Positions 43,684 to 52,676 of a stretch of DNA of 64,000 nucleotides are shown here, in pieces. The DNA is from Herbinix sp. GTDB lineage: Bacteria; Bacillota; Clostridia; Lachnospirales; Lachnospiraceae. The notes below the pieces were generated by a model that ran no database searches, was not told where the DNA came from, and worked only from the letters and a program-made list of their open reading frames with translations. Numbering within the stretch: position 1 is the first letter of the stretch; each line of letters starts with the position of its first letter. The stretch spans positions 105,360-169,359 of the forward strand of contig JAQSYO010000007.1 in assembly GCA_029256105.1 (NCBI GenBank), written 5' to 3'. A program made the translations under genes and the position numbers.

Positions 43684-46600
43684 GTGGAAGTCAGGAGGAT
43701 GGAAGTACTAAGCAAAATAATTGCATTAATCTTGGTAGGAGTACTTATATTCTTGTTACCACTACAATACTTATTTGGGCATCAGCTCCTACTCTTTGAC
43801 ACTTATGCGGAAGACGAAGTCATTAATCTGGTGGATGACATGAGAGAAAAGAGCTTCCTGGATATAGATATGTATGAAGGCTTTCTTAAAAAGTTGAAGG
43901 CTACAGGCGTATCGTATGATATCGAGCTTGAACATGCTAAGCCGAAGGCTGGAAGCGATATGGCTTCAATTGATGCGATTTCGGGTGTATTAGTTGCGTC
44001 GAAGGATTTACAATATCTGCCCTCACTCAATAAGCCGGACGATTATGAAGATACCGATATCGGAAAGGAGCAAGCTTCAACGGAGAAACGATATGATACT
44101 GCTATCGATGTGCTTCCTCCGGCGTCAGGAAGGGAAACAGCAAGTAAGATATTAGTTGATGAAACTCCTGATTTGATAAGCGAAAATACATCGATAAATC
44201 CAGTAAAAACAAATACTCTTTATTTGAGAAAAGAGCCAGTGCTGCAGGACAATGAGATTACTTCTTTAGCCACGCATACCCATACAGAAGATTGTTATAA
44301 AGGACATAATCATCAGGCAAGCGGAGAAAAGCTTGGGTATAGATGTCCAGATAATGCACCATTGACACTTAATTACAGTTCTTCGTATGGTCAGCATTTT
44401 GGTTTTTATTGTAGTGTATGCGGAAAAGAAATAGCAGTTATCGAACATAGTTACGATGGCTATTATCAATCCTATGGTGTTAAGGGGGCTAGATATACCT
44501 ACCGTTATAATACAACAGGTATGTATACACAAATGATAACAGAGTTTGCGCATAGTTTGACGGCTGAACATCCGAACTGGACAGGAGATGTAAGGGCACA
44601 GACCGTTTTTAACCAATTAAACAGCCAATATGTTATTCCCTCCAATGTACCTAAGACTTATGATGAACTGTATAGACAGTATCCAATATTATTAGAAAAT
44701 ACAAACTGGGTAACAAATAATCAAGGATTAGTGGTACAAGGAGTAAATCCAGAGTATAAATCACAAGCACCTTATAATTGCACGGCATACAACCATGCCG
44801 GTAATACAGTGACATTAATGAATGAAACAGGATATAGCTTAATAAGTGGGAAAGAATATCCTAAACTGACCTTAGCTACTTACCAATGCAGTGCAGATGG
44901 TAAACAAATTGTACATGCGTATACGTCAAATTGGGCGGGTTACGTTACAGGAGATAATACATTTTTAGTAGAGGGAGTAAATGTACAGGCAAAAAGTCAA
45001 CAAGCGGTAGCTTCTATTAAGACATATGCAAGTGCTAATGGTTTACCACAAGTATATGTGGGCCAGTACGACATAGCTTTCATTATGGCAATGTATAAAA
45101 GCAATCTAACTACAGCCGGATACAATGTAGTTTTGTTAGAAAACACAGGATATGCGAACGGTGCACGTACATTACCCGATTATTCCACAAATTACTACAA
45201 AATTAATTTGTTTCCAAGAAATGCATCAGCTATTCCACACTATCTATTAACATCAGAAGATACTGCACCATATTGTGACCAGGTAGTAACATCAATATCG
45301 GCAACAAATCCAATCCAGACCGTAGATAAAGGCGGTTCCATTGTTACAACCGCAACCGCGTCATACCTTGATGGTCATGGTGCAATGGTTAACTGTACCA
45401 GCAATTTCAATTCCAATCTAATAGGAGCTCAGACCGTAACCCTCACTTATTCTGGTCTTGTAGGAAACGCGAAGACCACAGGTACAAGAACCTGTACGGT
45501 CAATGTCACGGTAAAGGAAACCAATATACCGGCATCCCTAACGGTAACACCTTCCTCCTATAGCGTTTACAATGGATCGGAACCTACCTACACAGTTATC
45601 GTAACTTATACAAATGGAAGTACAAAACCTTTAACGAGCGGATATTCAATCTCTGGCTGGAGTATTGGTTACGGAATAAAATCAGTAACCTTCGGATATA
45701 CGGAAAATGGAAAAAATGTAACCGCTATTATTAGTATTACCGTCAAGCCTAATATAGTAAATATAGAAATAACGCCTTTTGAACAAACAGTAGAACGCTA
45801 TAAGGAACCCGCTTTTTCAGTAAAAGCATGGTATGAGGATGGGTCCTATAGTTATGCTTCCGGTTATACAACCAATGGATTTGACAAGAAAAATATTGGA
45901 GTTCAAAACGTTACGATCCAGTATAATGAAAATTCAATAACGCGAAAGGGTAGTGCAAACGTAATCGTAACACCTATGACAATAACCTGCTCAATATGTG
46001 GGAATGTGTACTTTCTAGATGAAAATGATTTTGATCAAGGATGTCCAATATGCAAAGCTACAGTTACTGGAATTCAAGTATCTCCAGCATATTTATCGCA
46101 GTCCCGAAACGAGCCTTTGGCGATTAGCGTAACCGCAACGTATGCAGATGGGCATACGGAAGAGGTGACCGGTTGGACCAGTAATTACGATTCAAGCAGA
46201 AGTGGCAGTCAGCTAGTTATGGTCACCTATTTGGGGAATTATGCTTATGTGAACGTTAACGTGGTTGATGAGAAGAATTGTAATATTTGTGGATTTGCTT
46301 ACACACTTAATCCAGATGGAACTGATCCGGGATGCCCTGTATGTAAAGAATATTTAGTTTCTATAAGTGCTACTCCTGATACCCAGACAGTTGAACAAGG
46401 AGAGGATATCAGTTTAGCCGTAATGGGTTTATACCGAGATGGTCACAGTGCAGAGGTATTTGGCTGGAGTAGTAGCTTTAATAAAGAGTTAGCAGGAGAG
46501 CAGCAGATCACTGTATATTATCAGAATTTAACCTGTAGTACTCGTGTGAATGTCGTATCTGAGGATGAAGTACAGTGTGCCATTTGCGGTAGTTATTATA

Positions 46601-47163
46601 ATTACCGTGATTACCCTTGGGGATGTCCAAGCTGCGCAGGAACGATTACTCGAATTGAAGCAAAATTGTTAAGCGGGGGAACTGAAACACCATATGGTGA
46701 AGCTTTAGATCTTTCAATTATACTTAATTATAGAGATGGACACAGAGAAATGGTATATAGTGGATGGCAAGATAATTTTGATCCCTTCGTCTTAGGAGAA
46801 CAAACGGTCACGATAAGCTACACGGATATATTTAATAATGCTACAAGCTGTACATTGGTTATAGTTGTATCAAATTCACTTACTAAGATAGTATGTGAAA
46901 ATGGTCATGTATATTTTGCTGAGGATGCTGAATGCCCATACTGTGCTGCTAATAATGGCAAATTAATTGATTTGTACAGTGATTGCTTTTTTACAGATGA
47001 AATAATAAATGAACTTTATGAGAGTGGTATCTATTACTTTTCAGAAGGAGACTACATCGCAATAAAGGTTACAATGCGCACGGAGGGCACTATCTATTCT
47101 ATGGGACGCTTTCGCAAAAAGGAAGGTATTACGCCGATTACTTATGGCGGGGAGGTGGCCTAG
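43684..47163 (+). CDS. Giant pseudopilin-like surface protein with Ig-like repeats and zinc ribbons (1159 aa)
   Basis: The start is ambiguous: GTG 43684 or ATG 43699. A membrane helix (about 10-30) is followed by DDMREKSFLDIDMYEGFLKK and LKATGVSYDIELEHAK, a pattern of clostridial TadE-like pseudopilins and shared with the next gene. Next come a His-rich site HTHTEDCYKGHNHQ, a CxxC site (CSVCGKE) and a beta-rich region. From about residue 530, bacterial Ig-like repeats alternate with CxxC-x14-CxxC ribbons at Cys769/772/787/790 and Cys866/869/884/887, with CxxC-x12-CxxC at 965/968/981/984. A partial site follows at 1071/1084/1087. A C-terminal module (DEIINELYESGIYYFSEGDY) ends it. Likely a pilus tip or surface adhesin. 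Confidence 0.6.
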   Translation: MEVRRMEVLSKIIALILVGVLIFLLPLQYLFGHQLLLFDTYAEDEVINLVDDMREKSFLDIDMYEGFLKKLKATGVSYDIELEHAKPKAGSDMASIDAISGVLVASKDLQYLPSLNKPDDYEDTDIGKEQASTEKRYDTAIDVLPPASGRETASKILVDETPDLISENTSINPVKTNTLYLRKEPVLQDNEITSLATHTHTEDCYKGHNHQASGEKLGYRCPDNAPLTLNYSSSYGQHFGFYCSVCGKEIAVIEHSYDGYYQSYGVKGARYTYRYNTTGMYTQMITEFAHSLTAEHPNWTGDVRAQTVFNQLNSQYVIPSNVPKTYDELYRQYPILLENTNWVTNNQGLVVQGVNPEYKSQAPYNCTAYNHAGNTVTLMNETGYSLISGKEYPKLTLATYQCSADGKQIVHAYTSNWAGYVTGDNTFLVEGVNVQAKSQQAVASIKTYASANGLPQVYVGQYDIAFIMAMYKSNLTTAGYNVVLLENTGYANGARTLPDYSTNYYKINLFPRNASAIPHYLLTSEDTAPYCDQVVTSISATNPIQTVDKGGSIVTTATASYLDGHGAMVNCTSNFNSNLIGAQTVTLTYSGLVGNAKTTGTRTCTVNVTVKETNIPASLTVTPSSYSVYNGSEPTYTVIVTYTNGSTKPLTSGYSISGWSIGYGIKSVTFGYTENGKNVTAIISITVKPNIVNIEITPFEQTVERYKEPAFSVKAWYEDGSYSYASGYTTNGFDKKNIGVQNVTIQYNENSITRKGSANVIVTPMTITCSICGNVYFLDENDFDQGCPICKATVTGIQVSPAYLSQSRNEPLAISVTATYADGHTEEVTGWTSNYDSSRSGSQLVMVTYLGNYAYVNVNVVDEKNCNICGFAYTLNPDGTDPGCPVCKEYLVSISATPDTQTVEQGEDISLAVMGLYRDGHSAEVFGWSSSFNKELAGEQQITVYYQNLTCSTRVNVVSEDEVQCAICGSYYNYRDYPWGCPSCAGTITRIEAKLLSGGTETPYGEALDLSIILNYRDGHREMVYSGWQDNFDPFVLGEQTVTISYTDIFNNATSCTLVIVVSNSLTKIVCENGHVYFAEDAECPYCAANNGKLIDLYSDCFFTDEIINELYESGIYYFSEGDYIAIKVTMRTEGTIYSMGRFRKKEGITPITYGGEVA

Positions 47164-49440
47164 TTGTCTAATGGGTTACAAAAAGTTATAGATTATATTG
47201 TAGCAACATTGCTTATGTTTTTTGTACCAATCTGTATCTTTGGAGTAAAAAAGGATACAATCGTCCAGATTAATGTCGAGAAGATGACCTCGGGATTTGT
47301 GGAACTTACAACAGCGCAAGGATATTTAACAAAAAATAGTTATGAGAAGTATCTTAAGGATCTTAGCGACACTGGAAAGTTTTATGAAGTAGCGCTGATT
47401 CATGAACAAAATGCTTTTGAACCGGAGTATAAGCTGCGAAGTGCACTCGAAGTCATTGAGGAGGATGAGACCTTATGGGAGGGTATTAATGAGTACATTG
47501 GATTGCCCGTGACCACGAAAATTCCCGTAATAACAGATCCAATTGATAATAGCGGCCTTACGATGAATACAGAGACAAATGAAAGTGTACTGGCAAAAGC
47601 AATAGGTACTCCTGCATTACCTGGACATGTACATACAGAGGCCTGTTATGCGGGGCATAAGCATCAGGGTGGCTCTAATACAACATTTACTCACTCACAT
47701 GCGCATACCTATTCTTCTACTCCGACCTGCACACGTTATTTGAGCCAAGCGAGAATGGATGTAACTTGCCGAAGCTGTGGTCAGTTCTATACTTGGTTGT
47801 GTGCAGTCTATTGGATGGATCCCGAGACTAAGCAGACAAGTAATGTATATCTTAATCTAAATGGAGTACATAATTGTGTATATTGTAATTCAACTAATCT
47901 TAGCGTGGCGGCAAAAAATGATTATGCTTATACCTGCGGATATAATATAGACCTTAATGGAGATACCTACAACGAGGAGATTGCCTACGGTGTAACTCAG
48001 ACTTACTCTGGCTTTTCTGCGCCTCAGAGCAGAACGAAAGCCACCTATACGAATGGCTGTTATTCCTATCATGTAAGCAATGATTACACCTCTTATTATA
48101 AATACTATGAATATTCCGGTGTAATAAAGAATGCCGCAGAAGTATATAACATACTTTCACAGGCTCAGTTTCAAGGGTTTTGTACGATACCGCTATATTA
48201 TACCATTAAATATTATAGTGATGAGGATGATCCAAATAGCTGTCGTCGGTCTATTACCTACATGGCTCAATATGCAGCAAATGGAACAGTAAGTTTGGTG
48301 TTCTCTTCGTATTATGATAATGGATGGCCACCACCAAATCTGAAATTTCCACAGACCTTAACGCCGGCAGGATTAAGTAATCTAAATAGTAAATGGAGTT
48401 TTAATGATGCCTGGTACATAGCGACTGGTCAAAGATACACGAATGGAACTTGGGCTACGACTAGAGTAGAATATTATGGTGAATTGGATACCTGTGATTT
48501 TAATCATTCTCTTGCTAATCGATGGGTAGCGACCTGTGGTTTAGTGGAGGATGCAACTCTTGTGTGTAATCAGAAGGTAGTAAGTATGTTACCTACACAC
48601 CCGACACAAGCTGTTTACGTTGGTGAGAAGTTGATTACGACTGCAACAGCCACATATATGGACGGATCAACAAATGTGGTTATATGTACTACCGCTTATA
48701 ATGCCAATACACCAGCCACTGGAGTGGCGGTTCCGATATCCTATACGGATGCAACAGGTAAAACAGTAACAGGTATTATTACCTTAACTGTAATACCGAA
48801 GATAAAAACCTGTATAAACGGACACATATATAATCTTAATGTTGATGGAAGTGACCCCGGATGTCCTTACTGCTATAATTTACTGAGGAGTCTTTCGGTA
48901 GCGGTTCCGTCAAGTGGAAGAATGACAATGTATCGAAATGTAGCCGGAAGTCTTGAAGCAGAGGGAGTTGGATTACGGGCTGTTTATCTAGATGGACACG
49001 TTGTGTATGTATATCATGGATATGTGAATAATCTCGATCCAGACTATGTAGGAATACAGACCGTAACCATTGGATATAAAGGATTAACAACCACACTGCA
49101 GGTTGAGATTGTTCGAAATAAGAAAAAGTGTGAGGTATGCGGCTTATATTATAATCTATATATCGATGATACTGACCCAGGATGTCCTTACTGTAAAGCA
49201 AAAGTACCTGTCTTTACTGGTAATGTCATGGATTACTGTAGGGCAACTTACGAAGACGAGATTATCACTGAGCTTTATGAAGGTTCTGGGACCTATTACT
49301 TTCGACATGGAGATAGCTTTATAGTAAAGACGCAGAGTAGGAATAAACTCGCAGAATTGTCGCAGATAGGAAGCTTATTTAAGCTCCAAATCAGAGTACA
49401 AAAATCAGATACGGTAAAGGATGAGGTTATACATAACTAG
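47164..49440 (+). CDS. Second giant pseudopilin-like surface protein with zinc ribbons (758 aa)
   Basis: TTG start directly after the previous stop, behind GGGGAGGTGG. It is a shorter paralogue: N-terminal helix (about 10-30), then LTTAQGYLTKNSYEKYLKDL and SDTGKFYEVALIHEQ. The His-rich site HVHTEACYAGHKHQ recurs almost as in the first protein. CxxC sites follow (CRSCGQ, CVYCN), a central beta-rich domain, Ig-like repeats, ribbons at Cys550..567/570 and Cys656/659/674/677, and the closing module DEIITELYEGSGTYYFRHGD. The two form a pair, probably minor pilins or adhesins that share an assembly route. Confidence 0.6.
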   Translation: MSNGLQKVIDYIVATLLMFFVPICIFGVKKDTIVQINVEKMTSGFVELTTAQGYLTKNSYEKYLKDLSDTGKFYEVALIHEQNAFEPEYKLRSALEVIEEDETLWEGINEYIGLPVTTKIPVITDPIDNSGLTMNTETNESVLAKAIGTPALPGHVHTEACYAGHKHQGGSNTTFTHSHAHTYSSTPTCTRYLSQARMDVTCRSCGQFYTWLCAVYWMDPETKQTSNVYLNLNGVHNCVYCNSTNLSVAAKNDYAYTCGYNIDLNGDTYNEEIAYGVTQTYSGFSAPQSRTKATYTNGCYSYHVSNDYTSYYKYYEYSGVIKNAAEVYNILSQAQFQGFCTIPLYYTIKYYSDEDDPNSCRRSITYMAQYAANGTVSLVFSSYYDNGWPPPNLKFPQTLTPAGLSNLNSKWSFNDAWYIATGQRYTNGTWATTRVEYYGELDTCDFNHSLANRWVATCGLVEDATLVCNQKVVSMLPTHPTQAVYVGEKLITTATATYMDGSTNVVICTTAYNANTPATGVAVPISYTDATGKTVTGIITLTVIPKIKTCINGHIYNLNVDGSDPGCPYCYNLLRSLSVAVPSSGRMTMYRNVAGSLEAEGVGLRAVYLDGHVVYVYHGYVNNLDPDYVGIQTVTIGYKGLTTTLQVEIVRNKKKCEVCGLYYNLYIDDTDPGCPYCKAKVPVFTGNVMDYCRATYEDEIITELYEGSGTYYFRHGDSFIVKTQSRNKLAELSQIGSLFKLQIRVQKSDTVKDEVIHN

Positions 49441-49461
49441 ATTTTAAGGTGGTGTTTATTC

Positions 49462-50514
49462 GTGAAGCTTTCTCAATTGTCAATTCTTTTTGTGGGAATT
49501 CTGTTGCTTGTACTTTATTCGATGGATATACGAACAGATAATGTGGAAGCAATCGCAGAAACGAAAAATGATATGGATATTTATTTGAACAAAGCGATGG
49601 AGAGTGCTGTGCAAGAATTACTACAAATTGATGCTACCTCAGGAAAGGAGATTTTGGACAAGGATAAAGCGGCTGATACCTTTTTATCTTCCATGTACTC
49701 CTCCCTTGGTATACTTTCTGATCCGTCAGCACAGGAGAAATTTCGTGCTTATGTGCCGGTAATTGCTGTAACTACTAGAGATGGTTATTATCTTAAGTAC
49801 AATGATAAATTTGTAGGTACGGATGGATACTCCTATGTGTCAATGCGTTGGACGGAAAAGCTCCCGTATTCCTATGAGGATGATTACTTTATCTATAAAT
49901 TCACCATGGATACGGACCTGGTGCTATATGATAAGAAAAATATTCTTGATGCGACTGGTTCCACCAAGATGTTTGATGTTAATATCCAAGACATAAGAAC
50001 TCTTAACGAATATGCAATCCTAAGAACAGCAGTAGGACCCAACAGTTTTCTTCTAGAGGATGAGAAATTCTCCAATGTGCGCCAACAGGCAATCATTTCT
50101 CATATTGAAGAGGATTTATCCTGGTATATATCCAGGCATAATGATATCGCAAAGAGATATGGAATAACCTATCAGTTTTCATTACCTGTTTCAGATACAT
50201 CAGAATGGGCCAAAACCATCAAAGGACCTGGAATAATTGTTATATTCCAGGGGATGCCGTTAATTGAGGATGTCACCAAAGTATACAATCGTATGACCTT
50301 CTCTGGTGCGGGAGTTATGAAAGATATCGTTTATTATATTGAACAGCATGGTTGGTATTATCTATATCATAGAGAAGGGTGCACTAGGTTAGTTGGAAAC
50401 ATTAATAAGAGAGATGAGCATTATTATTCTGTAGAAGAATGTGCTGAAATGGGTGCATATGCCTGTGAACTGTGCGATCCAGTTGGGATTCATGTGCCGG
50501 ATTATTCGCCTTGA
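49462..50514 (+). CDS. TadE-like pilus protein with Ada-like C-terminal metal site (350 aa)
   Basis: GTG start behind AAGGTGG. One N-terminal helix (about 3-20), a helical segment (DMDIYLNKAMESAVQELL), then a mixed domain with VIAVTTRDGYYLKYNDKF. The C-terminus is YLYHREGCTRLVGNIN, a gap, and YSVEECAEMGAYACELCDP. The HxxxC..CxxC arrangement is known from Ada-type and other small metal-binding domains (family YHRxxC...GxxPCxxC). Position between the giant proteins and minisatellite 3 suggests the end of the pilin operon. Exact function unknown. Confidence 0.55.
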   Translation: MKLSQLSILFVGILLLVLYSMDIRTDNVEAIAETKNDMDIYLNKAMESAVQELLQIDATSGKEILDKDKAADTFLSSMYSSLGILSDPSAQEKFRAYVPVIAVTTRDGYYLKYNDKFVGTDGYSYVSMRWTEKLPYSYEDDYFIYKFTMDTDLVLYDKKNILDATGSTKMFDVNIQDIRTLNEYAILRTAVGPNSFLLEDEKFSNVRQQAIISHIEEDLSWYISRHNDIAKRYGITYQFSLPVSDTSEWAKTIKGPGIIVIFQGMPLIEDVTKVYNRMTFSGAGVMKDIVYYIEQHGWYYLYHREGCTRLVGNINKRDEHYYSVEECAEMGAYACELCDPVGIHVPDYSP

Positions 50515-50802
50515 AAAGCTTATTAGGTGGTATGGTGGAAGTGATCTTATAGGTACAAATTAGATTATAGGTAGCATTATAATACTAAAATGGTGTTTGG
50601 TTATAAGTTAACAATGATAGATACTCAGGTAAAGGCAAAATATAGCATGAAACAAAAATACTGTAAAATTTCCAAGAATTATCATGGAAATTGTTGACAT
50701 TGTTAGCTACTAAATAATAAAATATAAATTATAAACTTATTTTTACATAAATGACATTTACAGCTACACATTTTATCAATAGCTTAAATTTATATTAGTA
50801 AT
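50515..50802 (+). promoter_or_regulatory. Promoter region of the SLH/secreted-protein unit
   Basis: TTGACA at 50694-50699, an 18-base spacer and TAAAAT at 50718-50723 form a good sigma-A-type promoter. It lies upstream of minisatellite 3, so the repeats are in the transcribed leader. No gene is seen in the stretch. Confidence 0.6.
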
Positions 50803-51005
50803 AGGATAAGTAAATTAGGTGCAAGTAAAATACAGGCATGTAAATTACAGGCAAGTGAATTAAGGCAAGTGAATTAAGGTAAGTGCATTAAGGTAAGTGT
50901 ATTAAGGTAAGTGCATTAAGGCATGCGAGCTAAGTTAAGAAATTAGAGGCAAGTAAATTAGGGACAAGTAAATTAAAGGCAAGTAAATTAAAGGCAAGTA
51001 AAGCA
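50803..51005 (+). repeat. Minisatellite 3: about 13 copies of a 14-15 base unit
   Basis: Unit AGGCAAGTGAATTA with variants such as AGGTAAGTGCATTA and AAGGCAAGTAAATTA. It differs from minisatellites 1 and 2 but is also purine-rich and placed directly before a gene. If transcribed from the promoter at 50694, it forms most of the 5' leader of the SLH-like gene. Confidence 0.9.
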
Positions 51006-51056
51006 CTGAGTAATAAGAGGAATAAAGATTAACAAGTATACGGGAGGAAAAGAGGT

Positions 51057-52664
51057 ATGAAGAATATGAGGAAGAGGGTTATATCATTTATCATATCGCT
51101 GGTACTTTTTCTATTATCGGTATCAGTAACCGCACCAAAAGAGGAAGCCTTGGCAGCTAGTAAGTATATTAAGGTTGAGGCGTTCATCCAATACTTTGTA
51201 ACTGAGTTGAAACTACAGTTGGATGAAAATTCAAAGACACCATACATCGATGCAGCCTTGAAAGCTGGTATATTAAAAGAGGGCGATTTCAAGGATTATA
51301 AAGAATATCTTACAAGAACGGACTGCGCCGTACTTGCAAATAGGATTGATAAATATGTATATGGTGAGCATTTTGGATATGCGGATGAAGTGTATGAATT
51401 TTTGAAGGACTGTGAGTATGTTGATGGAAAGCTATATTACAATGTAGAAAACGGCCTTTATCCAAAGGGTATGACATCGACGACATATCCAGCTGCTAAT
51501 TTTCTGAATGAAGTTATACTTCCGCGTATAAGTCCTTATTTTAAACTTAAAGATACATTAAATGTTTGGTATTACCGCAAGAGTGATTTTGATGGAAATA
51601 TGTTAGCTAAGTATATTGAAGTAGGTCTTAACAATGGTACGATATCGGGAATGGATCCGTTTAATGAAAACGATGCAATTATTCTTGCATGGCAACGGAT
51701 AGTTGACGGGGAACGTAAATTTACTGATGTGTATAATAAGCGGATCAGTGATTTAAGTAAGATCACAAAGAGTAGGAGACAGGATGTTGCGGAGGTCGTA
51801 GCCAAAGGTATCATTAATGGATATAGTAACGGTAAGTACATTCAAAATCGTTCATTCAAGGGTAGTAATAAAATAAAAGTGTCCGGAGCAAAAAATGTAG
51901 TTAAATTAGCTATGGATAAGTACGCAAGGGCACCGATTAGTCCTGATGGACAACTCATAAGAACTACAAAACTACCTAAAAATGCAGGAGATTTCCCGTA
52001 TATTCTTGAGTGTTTCCCTAATGAATTTTATGAAATGATATTTTATTTTCAGAGATTGAATTCATTTAAAGATGATACAATGAAGCGTGAGTATTATAAA
52101 TATCCAAACGAAGTTGGTAACAACTTTATTGTTAAGGAATATAGTGACGCAATATCTGTTGGCATGGAGCCGTATGAATTTTATGATACTATCATGAAAC
52201 AGGCAGAACAATATCTGAACTGTGTTTTTAACGTAGATTATCGTACCGTAGGAAAAGACTGGAGTGAAAATGTAGCAAATTCATATATGCCGTTTGGTGG
52301 AGATAATATATATGACGACATTAATCATTATATTAAAGTTATGGAAAAGAACCATGTAATAGTTGAAAATAAGATAATATCTTTGGAACCTTCTACTTTG
52401 TACGTAGTTGATAATGACTTTTATATTAGGGCTTATGTCAAATATCGTATAACAGCTGATACCGTTAAAGTTGAAGACGACTTTGAACTGTTATTCGGCA
52501 GTCTCTATTCTACGTATTTGGTTGGTATTAAAAATGGCGAATGGACTTATGGTTATTATGATATAAAGCTAGGGGTTAGTAATGTAAATGATATTAATTA
52601 TTTAGAATTTGGAATGGACCCATGGGCTGGAATTAGTGATCAACCATTAAAAGGCGATAAGTAG
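51057..52664 (+). CDS. Secreted protein with SLH-like (S-layer homology) domains (535 aa)
   Basis: Starts at ATG 51057 behind GGGAGG. A signal peptide (about 1-33, ending near EEALAAS) precedes SLH-like repeats: PYIDAALKAGILKEGDF with YLTRTDCAVLANRI (about 60-98), GLNNGTISGMDPFNENDA (about 190) and AKGIINGYSNGKYI (about 248). These bind secondary cell-wall polymer. The C-terminal half (300-535) is unrecognised. It may anchor the pilus or the next protein to the wall. Transcribed with the 1300-residue protein, 12 bases downstream. Confidence 0.6.
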   Translation: MKNMRKRVISFIISLVLFLLSVSVTAPKEEALAASKYIKVEAFIQYFVTELKLQLDENSKTPYIDAALKAGILKEGDFKDYKEYLTRTDCAVLANRIDKYVYGEHFGYADEVYEFLKDCEYVDGKLYYNVENGLYPKGMTSTTYPAANFLNEVILPRISPYFKLKDTLNVWYYRKSDFDGNMLAKYIEVGLNNGTISGMDPFNENDAIILAWQRIVDGERKFTDVYNKRISDLSKITKSRRQDVAEVVAKGIINGYSNGKYIQNRSFKGSNKIKVSGAKNVVKLAMDKYARAPISPDGQLIRTTKLPKNAGDFPYILECFPNEFYEMIFYFQRLNSFKDDTMKREYYKYPNEVGNNFIVKEYSDAISVGMEPYEFYDTIMKQAEQYLNCVFNVDYRTVGKDWSENVANSYMPFGGDNIYDDINHYIKVMEKNHVIVENKIISLEPSTLYVVDNDFYIRAYVKYRITADTVKVEDDFELLFGSLYSTYLVGIKNGEWTYGYYDIKLGVSNVNDINYLEFGMDPWAGISDQPLKGDK

Positions 52665-52676
52665 AGGGATAAATAT

